Shown piece by piece: positions 31,574-38,549 of a stretch of 38,549 nucleotides of DNA (its first letter is position 1; every line of letters begins with the position of its first letter). The notes under the pieces were generated by a model. It had not been told where the DNA came from. It was given only the letters and a program-made list of their open reading frames with translations, and ran no database searches. Made by a program: the position numbers and the translations under genes. Source of the DNA: CAZBBC01 sp964489835 (lineage in GTDB: Bacteria; Calditrichota; Calditrichia; JAJRVZ01); contig CAZBBC010000027.1 in assembly GCA_964489835.1 (NCBI GenBank), positions 1 through 38,549 of the forward strand, written 5' to 3'.

Positions 31574-32551
31574 TTAATCCTCTTTCTTGATCTGTTCAAG
31601 TTGATTGAGAATGGAAAAATAACCACGGCCAAATTCATCTTCCAATAGTCTTATCGTTTGTCTTTTGTGTTTTATTTGATGATAAATTTCCTGATATCTT
31701 TTTTTCAATTGCTCCCGCGCCTCATCCGTCCATCTTTTATGTTGATTAACCGGTAGTTGATCATCAGTACCCTTACGTAGAGTTGGTAAAAGATATCCTG
31801 TTTTAAGACGTCTGATTTCCCCCATATGAAATTCAAAGGATTTATTATTGATCTCAAATCCGACGATACACCGATTCATGCCAATCGCAACTTTTGCAGT
31901 GCTAAAACCTCCCAGAAAAAAATCAGCGATAAGATCACCTTCATTGCTACTGTATTGCATGATCTTTATAATTAATTCAATGGGCAGTTCATTTTTATTT
32001 TTTATTTCTCCCGGTTTGTACTCGCGGTTAATGACCCATACATCTTCGCGGTCCTTGTAATTTAATGATCGATTGTTCTCATCCTTCTCTTCCGGCCCAA
32101 CCCGTGCATAGGTGTTGAATGTAACATTTCCCCCGGGTTTTGAATAGTAGAGTATATGATAGTGGGAGGAAATGTATTTGTTCTTTGTATGAACACCAAA
32201 ATTATATTTCCAAATAATATGATTGATCTCCGTTAATTTGGTCTCCCGCAATGCATTTAAAATGTCAGGGAGGTTTGAATAGCCTGAGATGACATAGAGA
32301 CTGCCTCCAGGGCGTAATACTCTTTCTGCCTCTGCAATCCATTCTTTACTGAAAACAGGATAGTGTTCTGCGGGAACTTCAACATAGCCGTCAAGAACCG
32401 GGTCTTCCTGCCGGTGGTAGTGTTTGTGTAATTGGTTGGCTTTGATGCCGTATGGAGGATCAGTAATGATCAGATCTATCGAATCATTTTCTATATATTC
32501 CCGGGCTCCTTTAATACAGTCGAGAGGATATAATTGGTATGAATTTGTCAC
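31574..32551 (-). CDS. DNA methyltransferase, N6-adenine/N4-cytosine type (beta-like order)
   Basis: Transfers a methyl group from SAM to an exocyclic amine in DNA. Motif IV is DPPY (31-34, in IITDPPYGIKA). Motif I comes later, as DFFLGGFSTAKVA (210-222), an order that places it in the beta class. The usual FxGSGTT is changed to FLGGFST, unusual but compatible with SAM binding. VLRPGGSLYVISG lies between. The C-terminal 85 residues (240-325) form a charged helical tail, perhaps for target recognition or dimerisation. The start is GTG 32551 with GAGG about 7 bases upstream. No restriction enzyme is in the window, so it appears solitary. It follows the TSUP gene by 30 bp. Confidence 0.87.
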   Translation of the reverse strand: MTNSYQLYPLDCIKGAREYIENDSIDLIITDPPYGIKANQLHKHYHRQEDPVLDGYVEVPAEHYPVFSKEWIAEAERVLRPGGSLYVISGYSNLPDILNALRETKLTEINHIIWKYNFGVHTKNKYISSHYHILYYSKPGGNVTFNTYARVGPEEKDENNRSLNYKDREDVWVINREYKPGEIKNKNELPIELIIKIMQYSSNEGDLIADFFLGGFSTAKVAIGMNRCIVGFEINNKSFEFHMGEIRRLKTGYLLPTLRKGTDDQLPVNQHKRWTDEAREQLKKRYQEIYHQIKHKRQTIRLLEDEFGRGYFSILNQLEQIKKED

Positions 32552-32581
32552 TGGTTGCCTCAGGGATGATTAATCAAACCA

Positions 32582-33367
32582 TTATGCCTCAACAAGTAAG
32601 AAAATCAGGCGGATACAGATGAATAGAAGTAAAAGACCGAGTACGATTTTGCGCCATAAAAGAGGAATTTTTTGATTAAGGGTAACACCATAGCGCGAGA
32701 AGAAAGCACTACCAAGAAATAATAGAACGGCGGTGTCGAGGTGAATATAGCCCAAAGTAAAGGGACCGTTTACTTCAGAATTTGTAATGGCGAAGGAGAG
32801 ACTGGCAAAAAATGTGGTGAATATCATGATGGCATTTGATGTTGGTGCGGCCTGAATATTTTTAACAAGGCCGGCGATAAGCATCATCGGGGTAGTGACC
32901 CCACCCCCCCCAATACCGGTTATTCCCGATATTAATCCGCTGATTGTTCCGATTCCCAATGGAAGCGCTCGCGTATGGTGACGAATGGCCGTATGTTCTT
33001 TTTCGTCCGGGATAAGGAATGTACGGATGGCGATGTAGAATAAAAACAATAAAAATACGATGATTAAGATTGTTTCCGGTAAGATGGTTGAGATCTGTGC
33101 TGAAATAAATGCGCAAACAGATGAAGCTAAAGCAATCCACGGAACAATTTGCCAGACAATCACGTCTTTTCTTGAGAAATTGTATGTATTGAATCCCGCC
33201 ACAAGGACAATGGTAGTCAGGCTGGTGGCTATGGCCTCAAGATGAGAAAAAGGCAGAATCAGGCTGAGTAAGGGCACCATGATAATGCCGCCGCCGATTC
33301 CAAAAACCGTTGAAAGGATTCCCACGGCCATGCCGGTTAATAATATAGCGAGATATGTTAATATCAT
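32582..33367 (-). CDS. TSUP-family (TauE/SafE) membrane transporter
   Basis: The 261-aa protein has about eight hydrophobic segments in two halves. Each half opens with the family's glycine-rich signature: GILSTVFGIGGGIIMVPLL (15-33) and GLISGITGIGGGGVTTPMML. TSUP proteins export sulfite, sulfonates or other sulfur anions, or organic acids; the substrate here is unknown. It probably forms a transcription unit with the methyltransferase, although a functional link is not evident. The region upstream (33368-33967) contains repeats and no promoter I can support. Confidence 0.88.
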   Translation of the reverse strand: MILTYLAILLTGMAVGILSTVFGIGGGIIMVPLLSLILPFSHLEAIATSLTTIVLVAGFNTYNFSRKDVIVWQIVPWIALASSVCAFISAQISTILPETILIIVFLLFLFYIAIRTFLIPDEKEHTAIRHHTRALPLGIGTISGLISGITGIGGGGVTTPMMLIAGLVKNIQAAPTSNAIMIFTTFFASLSFAITNSEVNGPFTLGYIHLDTAVLLFLGSAFFSRYGVTLNQKIPLLWRKIVLGLLLLFICIRLIFLLVEA

Positions 33368-33413
33368 GTTTTTTCTTAATTCACTTACTCTATGGTAAAA
33401 GTAAAAAGATAAC

Positions 33414-33463
33414 AGAAAGCAGAGAGCAGAAAGCAGTAGGCAGTTAAGCGTCCTGCTTTCTGC
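33414..33463. repeat. AGAAAGC-type heptad cassette with hairpin
   Basis: Consecutive 7-bp units AGAAAGC, AGAGAGC, AGAAAGC and AGTAGGC run from 33414 to 33441. GCAGAAAGCAG (33426-33436) is the exact complement of CTGCTTTCTGC (33453-33463), so an 11-bp hairpin is possible. It is the same organisation as at 17937 and 28504 with a different unit. Confidence 0.8.
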
Positions 33464-33599
33464 ATTTTATTTTTTAAACCAGACGCTGTTGATTATAGAT
33501 TAAAGAATAATGAGGAAAAATGAAATAGTAAAATCATGATAAATGGCTGAGTTTACCATTGAGACTGGTTTCTTTGATTTTGATTTTCTATTTTTATTT

Positions 33600-33860
33600 A
33601 TTCATAACGCAGCAATGCTGCAAACAAAGAAAAAATAGTCCACGAATTTTCCGTCGAAGCCGGATCCCGTCATAGCCACGTCTGCGCCATGTCTGCGCCA
33701 CGTCTGCGCCACGTCTGCGCCACGTCTGCGCCGGGCAGGCCGGGCAGGCCGGGCAAGCAGGCGTTGACTGACACGAATTGAATAACAGAGTTCACAAATT
33801 TTTTCTGTTTTATTTTCTTGTTTTTTAATTTTATAAAATTATAAATATAATTCGTGGATA
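33600..33860. repeat. Composite repeat: GCAGC element, 11-bp and 9-bp tandem arrays, AATTCGTGGA end
   Basis: 33600-33651 is a diverged copy of the GCAGC repeat (ATTCATAACGCAGC). From 33678 to 33732 the unit ACGTCTGCGCC is repeated five times (one with ATG in place of ACG). It is followed by GGGCAGGCC twice and a partial third copy (33733-33759). TCCACGAATT near 33640 and AATTCGTGGA near 33849 are inverted ends, so the GC-rich arrays look inserted into an AT-rich element. The surrounding 33464-33599 and 33861-33967 are AT-rich without a gene. Confidence 0.8.
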
Positions 33861-33967
33861 AAAAGTTTTTAAAATTTTTGCTTAAATAATAAAGTTGTTG
33901 TTAATAGCATAAAGTACACAGAAATAACTTGCTCGCTTAGTTTATCTAAACATGAGAGGACAGATCA

Positions 33968-36766
33968 ATGGATGTAAAATTAAAATACCTGTTTTCATTT
34001 CTATTGATCATTCTATTGGGCATAGGATGCCAGTTGAATGAAAACCGGATTTTCGATAGCGCAGATAAAGTCTGGCCCAAACTGAAAATGGAAAATAAAC
34101 CGGGGACCTATTGGTGGTGGATGGGGAGCGCGGTGGATAAAAAAAATATTACCTATAACCTGGAGAATCTGCAGAAAGCAGGAATCGGCGGGGTAACGAT
34201 TGTACCAATCTATGGTGTCAAAGGACTGGAACAGCGCTATATCGATTATCTCAGTCCACAATGGATGGAAATGTTGGCCCATACGGTGTCTGAATCCAGG
34301 CGCCTGGGAATGTGGGTCGATATGACCACCGGTACCGGCTGGCCTTTTGGCGGCTCTCATATCACGCCGCCCTATGCGGCTGTTAAGATTGAGCACAAGA
34401 TTTTTACTGTTCGCGCAGGCAAACGGCTTCAGGAGAAAATAGATACACCGGATTGGTCGATCATTATGGCTTATTCCGATAATGGAGAAGTCCTTGATCT
34501 GACTGGAAGTGTCGATACTCAAAAGCGGCTGGACTGGCAGGCTCCGCCCGGTCAGTGGAAAATCTATTGGGTATGGCAGAGTGGAACCGGGCAGAAAGTC
34601 AAGCGTGCGGCACCGGGGAATGAAGGCTTGGTACTTGATCCGTTCTCGGTTAGAAAACTGGATTATTATCTGCAGCGATTTAACAAAGCTTTTGACAACT
34701 ATAAGGGACAAACGCCGCGGGCACAATATCATGACTCCTATGAATATTATAATGCCAACTGGACGGATGATTTTTTAGATGAATTTAAGATCCGGCGCGG
34801 CTATGATTTGCAGCAATATCTGCCCTTACTGTTTGGAGAGGAAGAAACGGATGAAATTTTTCGCCTAAAATCTGATTACAGGGAAACCTTAGCCGAACTG
34901 CATCTTGCATATATTCAACGGTGGTGTCAGTGGTCCCACGACAGGGGTTGTTTAACCCGTGAACAGGCCCACGGGGCGCCGGCCAATCTGCTTGATTTGT
35001 ATGGGGCAGCGGATATTCCGGAAACGGAGATATTCGGATCCACACCCGTTAAGATACCGGGATTCCGGCGTGATCTGCAAAATGTAGGGAAAGATGCACC
35101 GAATCCCCTGGTTCTTCAGTTTGCGTCTTCCGCGGCTCATGTCGCCGGCAAACCGCTGATTGCCTCCGAAACCTGTACCTGGATGCGTGAACATTATAAA
35201 GGGGCTTTATCACAGGTTAAACCGGAAATTGATCAGCTATTCCTCTCCGGGATCAATCATATTTTTTATCATGGTAATGCCTATACACCTGCCGAGACCG
35301 AATGGCCGGGCTGGCTCTTTTATGCTTCCACTCACTTTGAAAAGGAAAATGCCATCTGGCGTGATTTTCCGGCCCTTAATGCGTATGTGGCCCGTTGCCA
35401 ATCGATTTTGCAAGCAGGGAAACCTGATAATGAGTTACTGCTTTATTGGCCGGTGTATGATATCTGGCATAGTGATGATTTAATGATCCGGCAGTTTACG
35501 GTTCATAAGAATGAATGGTTTACTGATTCAAATTTCGGGGAAATGGCGGCGGAATTAAAAAAGAAAGGTTATGCCTTTGATTATATATCCGATCAGCAGC
35601 TACTTTCCGCTGATTATGCAGATGATGCGATACGGTTGCCCGGTGGCAATTACCGGGCGATTTTAATACCAGAGTGCGAGCACTTGCCGGTGGGGACATG
35701 GAAAAAACTAATGGTTCTGGCAAATAAGGGAGCTAAGATTTTGGTAAATGGTAAATTGCCGGCGGATGTACCCGGTCTTGCTGATCTTGCGCATAGAAGG
35801 CAGTTATTAGCCGAAAGTATTCCGGAAATAAAATTTGATCCAGTAGGAGATAAGGGATTGCGCAAAGCCATTGTCGGCAAAGGAGAGGTCCTGCTGGGAG
35901 AGAACCTGCCGGAAATGCTGGCGAAGACAGGGATTAATCAGGAAACCATAGCCCCAAATGGTATCGGTTTTATCCGCCGCAGGTATCAACAGGGGCATTA
36001 CTATTTTCTGGCCAATCTTTCGGATAAAACTATCGACGGCTGGATTCCGATGGCGGTTCCTTTTGAATCCGCATTGATACTGGATCCGGCATCCTCGGCC
36101 TTTGGTGCCGCCGCCACCCGGCAAAAAGAAGGTAAATCCGAGGTCTACCTGCAAATAGCGCCCGGTGAATCATATATCCTGCAGACCTTCCAATCGCAAA
36201 AGATCGAAGCACCGCCATGGAAATACTTTCAGGATCAAGCAGAGGTTTTTGAAATTAGCGGAGAGTGGAAAATAAATTTTATTGACGGTGGTCCGGTCTT
36301 ACCGGATTCTTTTGTGACCAGTGAACTCAAATCGTGGACAACTTTTCCGGATAAGGAAACCATGCGGTTTGCCGGCACCGCCCGCTATTCGATCCGTTTT
36401 GATCTCCCGGCTAAAGGATCGGATGACTGGATACTTGATCTGGGCATGGTTCGCGAGAGTGCCCGGGTTATAATAAACGGACAGGCGGCGGGTACTTTAT
36501 GGAGTATCCCCTTCTCTATGCTGGTGGGAAAATTCCTGCATGGTGGTAAAAACCTGCTGGAGGTGGAAGTGACCAATCTTTCGGCCAACCGGATTGCCGA
36601 TATGGACCGCCGTCAGGTACCCTGGAGAATTTTCCACGATATCAATTTTGTAAATATCAATTATGAAAAATTTGATGCCTCGGTCTGGCCATTAATGGAC
36701 TCCGGCCTGATCGGCCCGGTGGTGTTAAAAGCGGTTAATCTGAAAAACGTAAAAAAAATGAATTAA
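33968..36766 (+). CDS. GH106-type glycoside hydrolase (alpha-L-rhamnosidase-like), lipoprotein
   Basis: A 932-aa enzyme that would release rhamnose or a similar sugar from polysaccharides. It starts with a lipoprotein signal (LLIILLGIGC, Cys21), so it is anchored in a membrane, probably the outer one. The early catalytic domain has WWWMGSAVDKKNITYNLENL, GIGGVTIVPIYG and MWVDMTTGTGWPFGG, typical of GH106; ASETCTWMREHYKG (Glu401) and INHIFYHG continue it. The C-terminal 200 residues form a jelly-roll-like domain (YSIRFDLPAKG, VIINGQAAGTLW). GAGGA lies 7 bases ahead of the ATG. It is isolated: no SusC/SusD pair or sulfatase is nearby, unlike the loci of Bacteroides. The exact substrate is not deducible. 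Confidence 0.82.
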   Translation: MDVKLKYLFSFLLIILLGIGCQLNENRIFDSADKVWPKLKMENKPGTYWWWMGSAVDKKNITYNLENLQKAGIGGVTIVPIYGVKGLEQRYIDYLSPQWMEMLAHTVSESRRLGMWVDMTTGTGWPFGGSHITPPYAAVKIEHKIFTVRAGKRLQEKIDTPDWSIIMAYSDNGEVLDLTGSVDTQKRLDWQAPPGQWKIYWVWQSGTGQKVKRAAPGNEGLVLDPFSVRKLDYYLQRFNKAFDNYKGQTPRAQYHDSYEYYNANWTDDFLDEFKIRRGYDLQQYLPLLFGEEETDEIFRLKSDYRETLAELHLAYIQRWCQWSHDRGCLTREQAHGAPANLLDLYGAADIPETEIFGSTPVKIPGFRRDLQNVGKDAPNPLVLQFASSAAHVAGKPLIASETCTWMREHYKGALSQVKPEIDQLFLSGINHIFYHGNAYTPAETEWPGWLFYASTHFEKENAIWRDFPALNAYVARCQSILQAGKPDNELLLYWPVYDIWHSDDLMIRQFTVHKNEWFTDSNFGEMAAELKKKGYAFDYISDQQLLSADYADDAIRLPGGNYRAILIPECEHLPVGTWKKLMVLANKGAKILVNGKLPADVPGLADLAHRRQLLAESIPEIKFDPVGDKGLRKAIVGKGEVLLGENLPEMLAKTGINQETIAPNGIGFIRRRYQQGHYYFLANLSDKTIDGWIPMAVPFESALILDPASSAFGAAATRQKEGKSEVYLQIAPGESYILQTFQSQKIEAPPWKYFQDQAEVFEISGEWKINFIDGGPVLPDSFVTSELKSWTTFPDKETMRFAGTARYSIRFDLPAKGSDDWILDLGMVRESARVIINGQAAGTLWSIPFSMLVGKFLHGGKNLLEVEVTNLSANRIADMDRRQVPWRIFHDINFVNINYEKFDASVWPLMDSGLIGPVVLKAVNLKNVKKMN

Positions 36767-36805
36767 GACAAATGATATTTAAATAATAGATCGAAGTTTG
36801 AGTGA

Positions 36806-36847
36806 ACCTTGCTATACAAGGTGAACGAAATCCCATTCTGCGGGATT
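36806..36847. other. Two adjacent small hairpins of unknown nature
   Basis: ACCTTG-CTATA-CAAGGT (36806-36822) and AATCCC-ATTCTGC-GGGATT (36829-36847) follow each other between the glycosidase and the convergent membrane-protein gene. No T-run follows on the forward strand. They could be the end of a mobile element or a weak terminator. Confidence 0.4.
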
Positions 36848-36911
36848 CTCCACCATGGGCGGACTTACCGTGTGCTAAACAATCGCTTGCAGAGGAGAAG
36901 TAGATAAAGTT

Positions 36912-37502
36912 CTATTTTTTCTTAACGATAGCTTTTGGCCACCATGAATGATTGGTTTTGGAGGCGAAAAATCCGGAATTTGATGAGCGCAAATCACTGA
37001 CTGATATAAAAGCATGCGGATCAAATTCTTTAGTAATATACATGAGCTCCTTGATTCGTTTCCTAGGTGTAACAACATAAATAAAGTCCATCTGACCCTT
37101 TAATCCTGTCGCTTCAAGATTGGTCAATCCAAACCCTTCTTCTCGCAGAATCATGGACAAGGCTCTCATGTTGCTTTCTGTAATAATATGAACTGCCTGC
37201 ATACCCATCGCAAGGCGGTTTTCTATAGAAATCCCCAGGAAGTTTCCCATGGCAAATCCTGCTCCATAAGCCAGATATGAAGTGATATTATTAAGATTAC
37301 TTAAAACCTGTGTTATGGCGGCAAGCCAGATAATTACTTCAAAAAAACCCAGCACTGCAGCAAGAGACCGGTTCCCACGTGAGATCATTATTATTCTGAT
37401 CGTACTTAAGGTAACATCGCATATACGGGCTATAAAAATAAATAGTGGTATTACGGCATAGGCATAGAAATCAGCAGATATTGACAATCCAAAAATGTCC
37501 AT
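36912..37502 (-). CDS. DUF5698/DUF2179 (YitT/UPF0316-type) membrane protein
   Basis: The 196-aa protein has three hydrophobic helices (about 12-30, 48-66 and 80-94) with RICDVTLSTIRIIMISRGNR and GFAMGNFLGISIENRLAMG, the UPF0316 signature. A cytosolic DUF2179-like domain follows (VHIITESNMRALSMILREEG, FIYVVTPRKRIKELMYI, PHAFISVSDLR), which is thought to sense small ligands or ions. Function is not established. I use ATG 37502 because GGAGA lies 8 bases upstream; the in-frame ATG at 37517 has no ribosome-binding site. It is a single gene, followed by 212 bp without features before vapC. Confidence 0.82.
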   Translation of the reverse strand: MDIFGLSISADFYAYAVIPLFIFIARICDVTLSTIRIIMISRGNRSLAAVLGFFEVIIWLAAITQVLSNLNNITSYLAYGAGFAMGNFLGISIENRLAMGMQAVHIITESNMRALSMILREEGFGLTNLEATGLKGQMDFIYVVTPRKRIKELMYITKEFDPHAFISVSDLRSSNSGFFASKTNHSWWPKAIVKKK

Positions 37503-37714
37503 AAACCATTTCTCCATAAATAACCGGAAACGCTCATAAATTATGCCATAATCTCTTTTGAGACAATACGTTTATCAATATATGCCTTTAATATATTTAT
37601 AGAGTTCTTTTAAAATTTGATCAAGCCAAAGAGAACAATTATACAAAAGCGTTGCAATGGCGATAAGATTCAATTAATACGTTCGAAGATTTAGACTGGG
37701 ACTAATACATCACC

Positions 37715-38116
37715 TTATTTTCTGGATAGCGCATTTCGCAGGTTTAACTGATCAACCAGTGGACCAAAATCTTTATCTGAATATAGCAATTCGATATTAT
37801 TCTCGATGCAGAAGGTAGCAATAATTATATCTATCATTTTCCTAACCGTTATTCCTCTCTTTCTTAAATAACGATAATTCTGAGCACTTTTTAGGGCAAT
37901 TCCTTTACCGAGCATATTTCTAAAAGGAAATACTTCTAAAGACTTACGTGCAATGGTATAGTCACGATCGTATCTGAATCCCTGTAATACCTCCAGCAAG
38001 ATAATGTCACCTACAATAATCAGTTCTTTACCCAATATCTTATCTAAAAAATCAGTCTGTGTTGTCAGCGTACCATCGAAGTAATCGATCCAGACGGAAC
38101 TGTCTACAAGAATCAT
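37715..38116 (-). CDS. vapC: VapC-type toxin, PIN-domain ribonuclease
   Basis: The toxin of a type II toxin-antitoxin pair; PIN RNases cut tRNA or rRNA and halt translation when not bound by the antitoxin. The 133-aa protein has the acidic site: Asp5 in VDSSVWIDYF, Glu42 in LLEVLQGF, Asp96 in RKMIDIIIATFC and Asp114/Asp116 in YSDKDF. All needed residues are present, so it should be active. Its start overlaps the vapB end by 4 bases (ATGA), the usual arrangement. The target RNA is unknown. Confidence 0.9.
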   Translation of the reverse strand: MILVDSSVWIDYFDGTLTTQTDFLDKILGKELIIVGDIILLEVLQGFRYDRDYTIARKSLEVFPFRNMLGKGIALKSAQNYRYLRKRGITVRKMIDIIIATFCIENNIELLYSDKDFGPLVDQLNLRNALSRK

Positions 38117-38307
38117 GTATTTGATCTCATTTCATCCAGATCACCCTCCCATTTCAATTTTCCCCGGTATTTTTTAATTTCTTCCTGCTTTTTAAGCCGA
38201 ACAATTAATTTCAATCCTGCTTCAACCGCTTCCTTTTTTGTCCGATAGCCGCCGATCGTTAGGGCCTGATTCATTATTTCATCATTAATAACAATATTTG
38301 TTCTCAT
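38113..38307 (-). CDS. vapB: VapB-type antitoxin
   Basis: A 64-aa protein with an N-terminal ribbon-helix-helix-like segment (MRTNIVINDEIMNQAL, GGYRTKKEAVEAGLKL) that binds DNA, and a C-terminal part (KKYRGKLKWEGDLDEMR) that would wrap the toxin; this is the pattern of the DUF2191/VapB family. The RGKLKWEGDLDEMR end is frequent in this family. It overlaps vapC by 4 bases. A palindrome lies 13 bp before its ATG, as expected for self-repression by the VapBC complex. Confidence 0.9.
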   Translation of the reverse strand: MRTNIVINDEIMNQALTIGGYRTKKEAVEAGLKLIVRLKKQEEIKKYRGKLKWEGDLDEMRSNT

Positions 38308-38320
38308 ATGCCTGCTCTCG

Positions 38321-38349
38321 ATGTGTATATATTATATAAATATACACAT
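38321..38349 (-). promoter_or_regulatory. Palindromic operator and promoter of vapBC
   Basis: ATGTGTATAT (38321-38330) and ATATACACAT (38340-38349) are perfect 10-bp inverted arms around 9 bases. On the reverse strand the centre includes TATATAAT, a good -10 element. The palindrome overlaps this promoter, as in autoregulated toxin-antitoxin operons. The RHH-type antitoxin upstream fits such a site. Confidence 0.75.
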
Positions 38350-38384
38350 TTACATATCGAATGCAATAGATATTTCAAAACAAT

Positions 38385-38549
38385 AGTGTCCGGTTGAAAC
38401 TAACTTCATCCTTGAATATCACCAGAATATCAATCGATTTGGATATTTTAATAGCATAAGGACTTGATTTAAAGAACTCACCCAAAATCCCTCCCTTGGA
38501 AAGAGAGGGACTTTAGGGAGCCCCTTCTCTTTTCAAGAGAAGGTCGAAG
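38385..38549. repeat. Dispersed repeat end and hairpin-rich repeat at the window edge
   Basis: 38385-38400 (AGTGTCCGGTTGAAAC) matches one end of the element at 24209, and CACCAGAATATCA (38421-38433) matches its centre in reverse. From 38488 on, TCCCTC/GAGGGA (38488-38510) and CCTTCTCTT/AAGAGAAGG (38523-38543, perfect 9-bp stem) form two hairpins. Such CCCTCCCTT-type elements are often highly repeated. No gene is seen. Confidence 0.5.

Overview
The window reads as AT-rich chromosomal DNA from a Gram-negative bacterium, most likely an uncultivated member of the FCB side of the tree (Neomarinimicrobiota/Calditrichota-like). That placement is an inference. It rests on the OmpA protein with thrombospondin type 3 repeats, the Wzi-type outer-membrane protein, the GH106 lipoprotein, the exported Ni-type superoxide dismutase and the dense intergenic repeats. 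No 16S gene is present. Two runs of exactly 100 N (4937-5036 and 11418-11517) are scaffold gaps of unknown true length, and both lie in repetitive or low-complexity sequence.

Layout. 0.2-1.2 kb: an LD-carboxypeptidase. 1.6-9.8 kb: a forward cluster purN-purH-mreB-[repeat array and gap]-mreC-mreD-mrdA-rodA, that is the end of purine synthesis plus the elongasome. 10.1-11.0 kb: a CpoB/YbgF-like TPR lipoprotein and tRNA-Val(CAC). 11.3-13.4 kb, reverse: an OmpA/TSP3 outer-membrane protein split by a gap, and a small unknown protein. 13.7-16.9 kb: a pyrimidine operon pyrR-pyrB-pyrC behind a recognisable PyrR attenuator. 17.0-20.8 kb: rplM-rpsI and rpsB-tsf-pyrH-frr, ending in a strong terminator. 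20.8-29.7 kb: a surface-glycan-like locus made of two divergent arms, (GT2, GT2, radical SAM) and (Wzi, GT2, YbhN-like flippase-type protein, radical SAM). 29.9-33.4 kb: a small zinc-ribbon protein, a non-coding stretch with a tight DnaA-box cluster, a secreted Ni-SOD, an apparently solitary DNA methyltransferase and a TSUP transporter. 34-36.8 kb: a GH106-type glycosidase lipoprotein. 36.9-38.5 kb: a DUF5698/DUF2179 membrane protein, a VapBC toxin-antitoxin pair with a palindromic operator, and a hairpin-rich repeat at the window edge.

The most unusual content is intergenic. Many gaps hold degenerate tandem 7-bp units (AAATAAC, GGTATAA, GGAACTT, ATTGGAC, AGCGAAG, AGAAAGC types), often paired with their reverse complement so that they fold into hairpins. 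Alongside them are MITE-like elements with terminal inverted repeats built on CGCAAAG or CACGAAG. Two copies of one such element, 13 kb apart and inverted, are near-identical. A GC-rich module (CCCGTCTGCGCCGGGCAGGC type) appears nested inside several of these AT-rich elements, and in one place it is expanded into a tandem array. Some repeats sit where they could affect expression: between mreB and mreC, between the pyr attenuator and pyrR, and across the pyrC stop codon.

How the genes fit together: nucleotide synthesis, translation and cell-wall elongation make up the conserved left half. The right half is accessory: envelope glycan assembly and degradation, periplasmic oxidative defence, DNA methylation and a toxin-antitoxin cassette.
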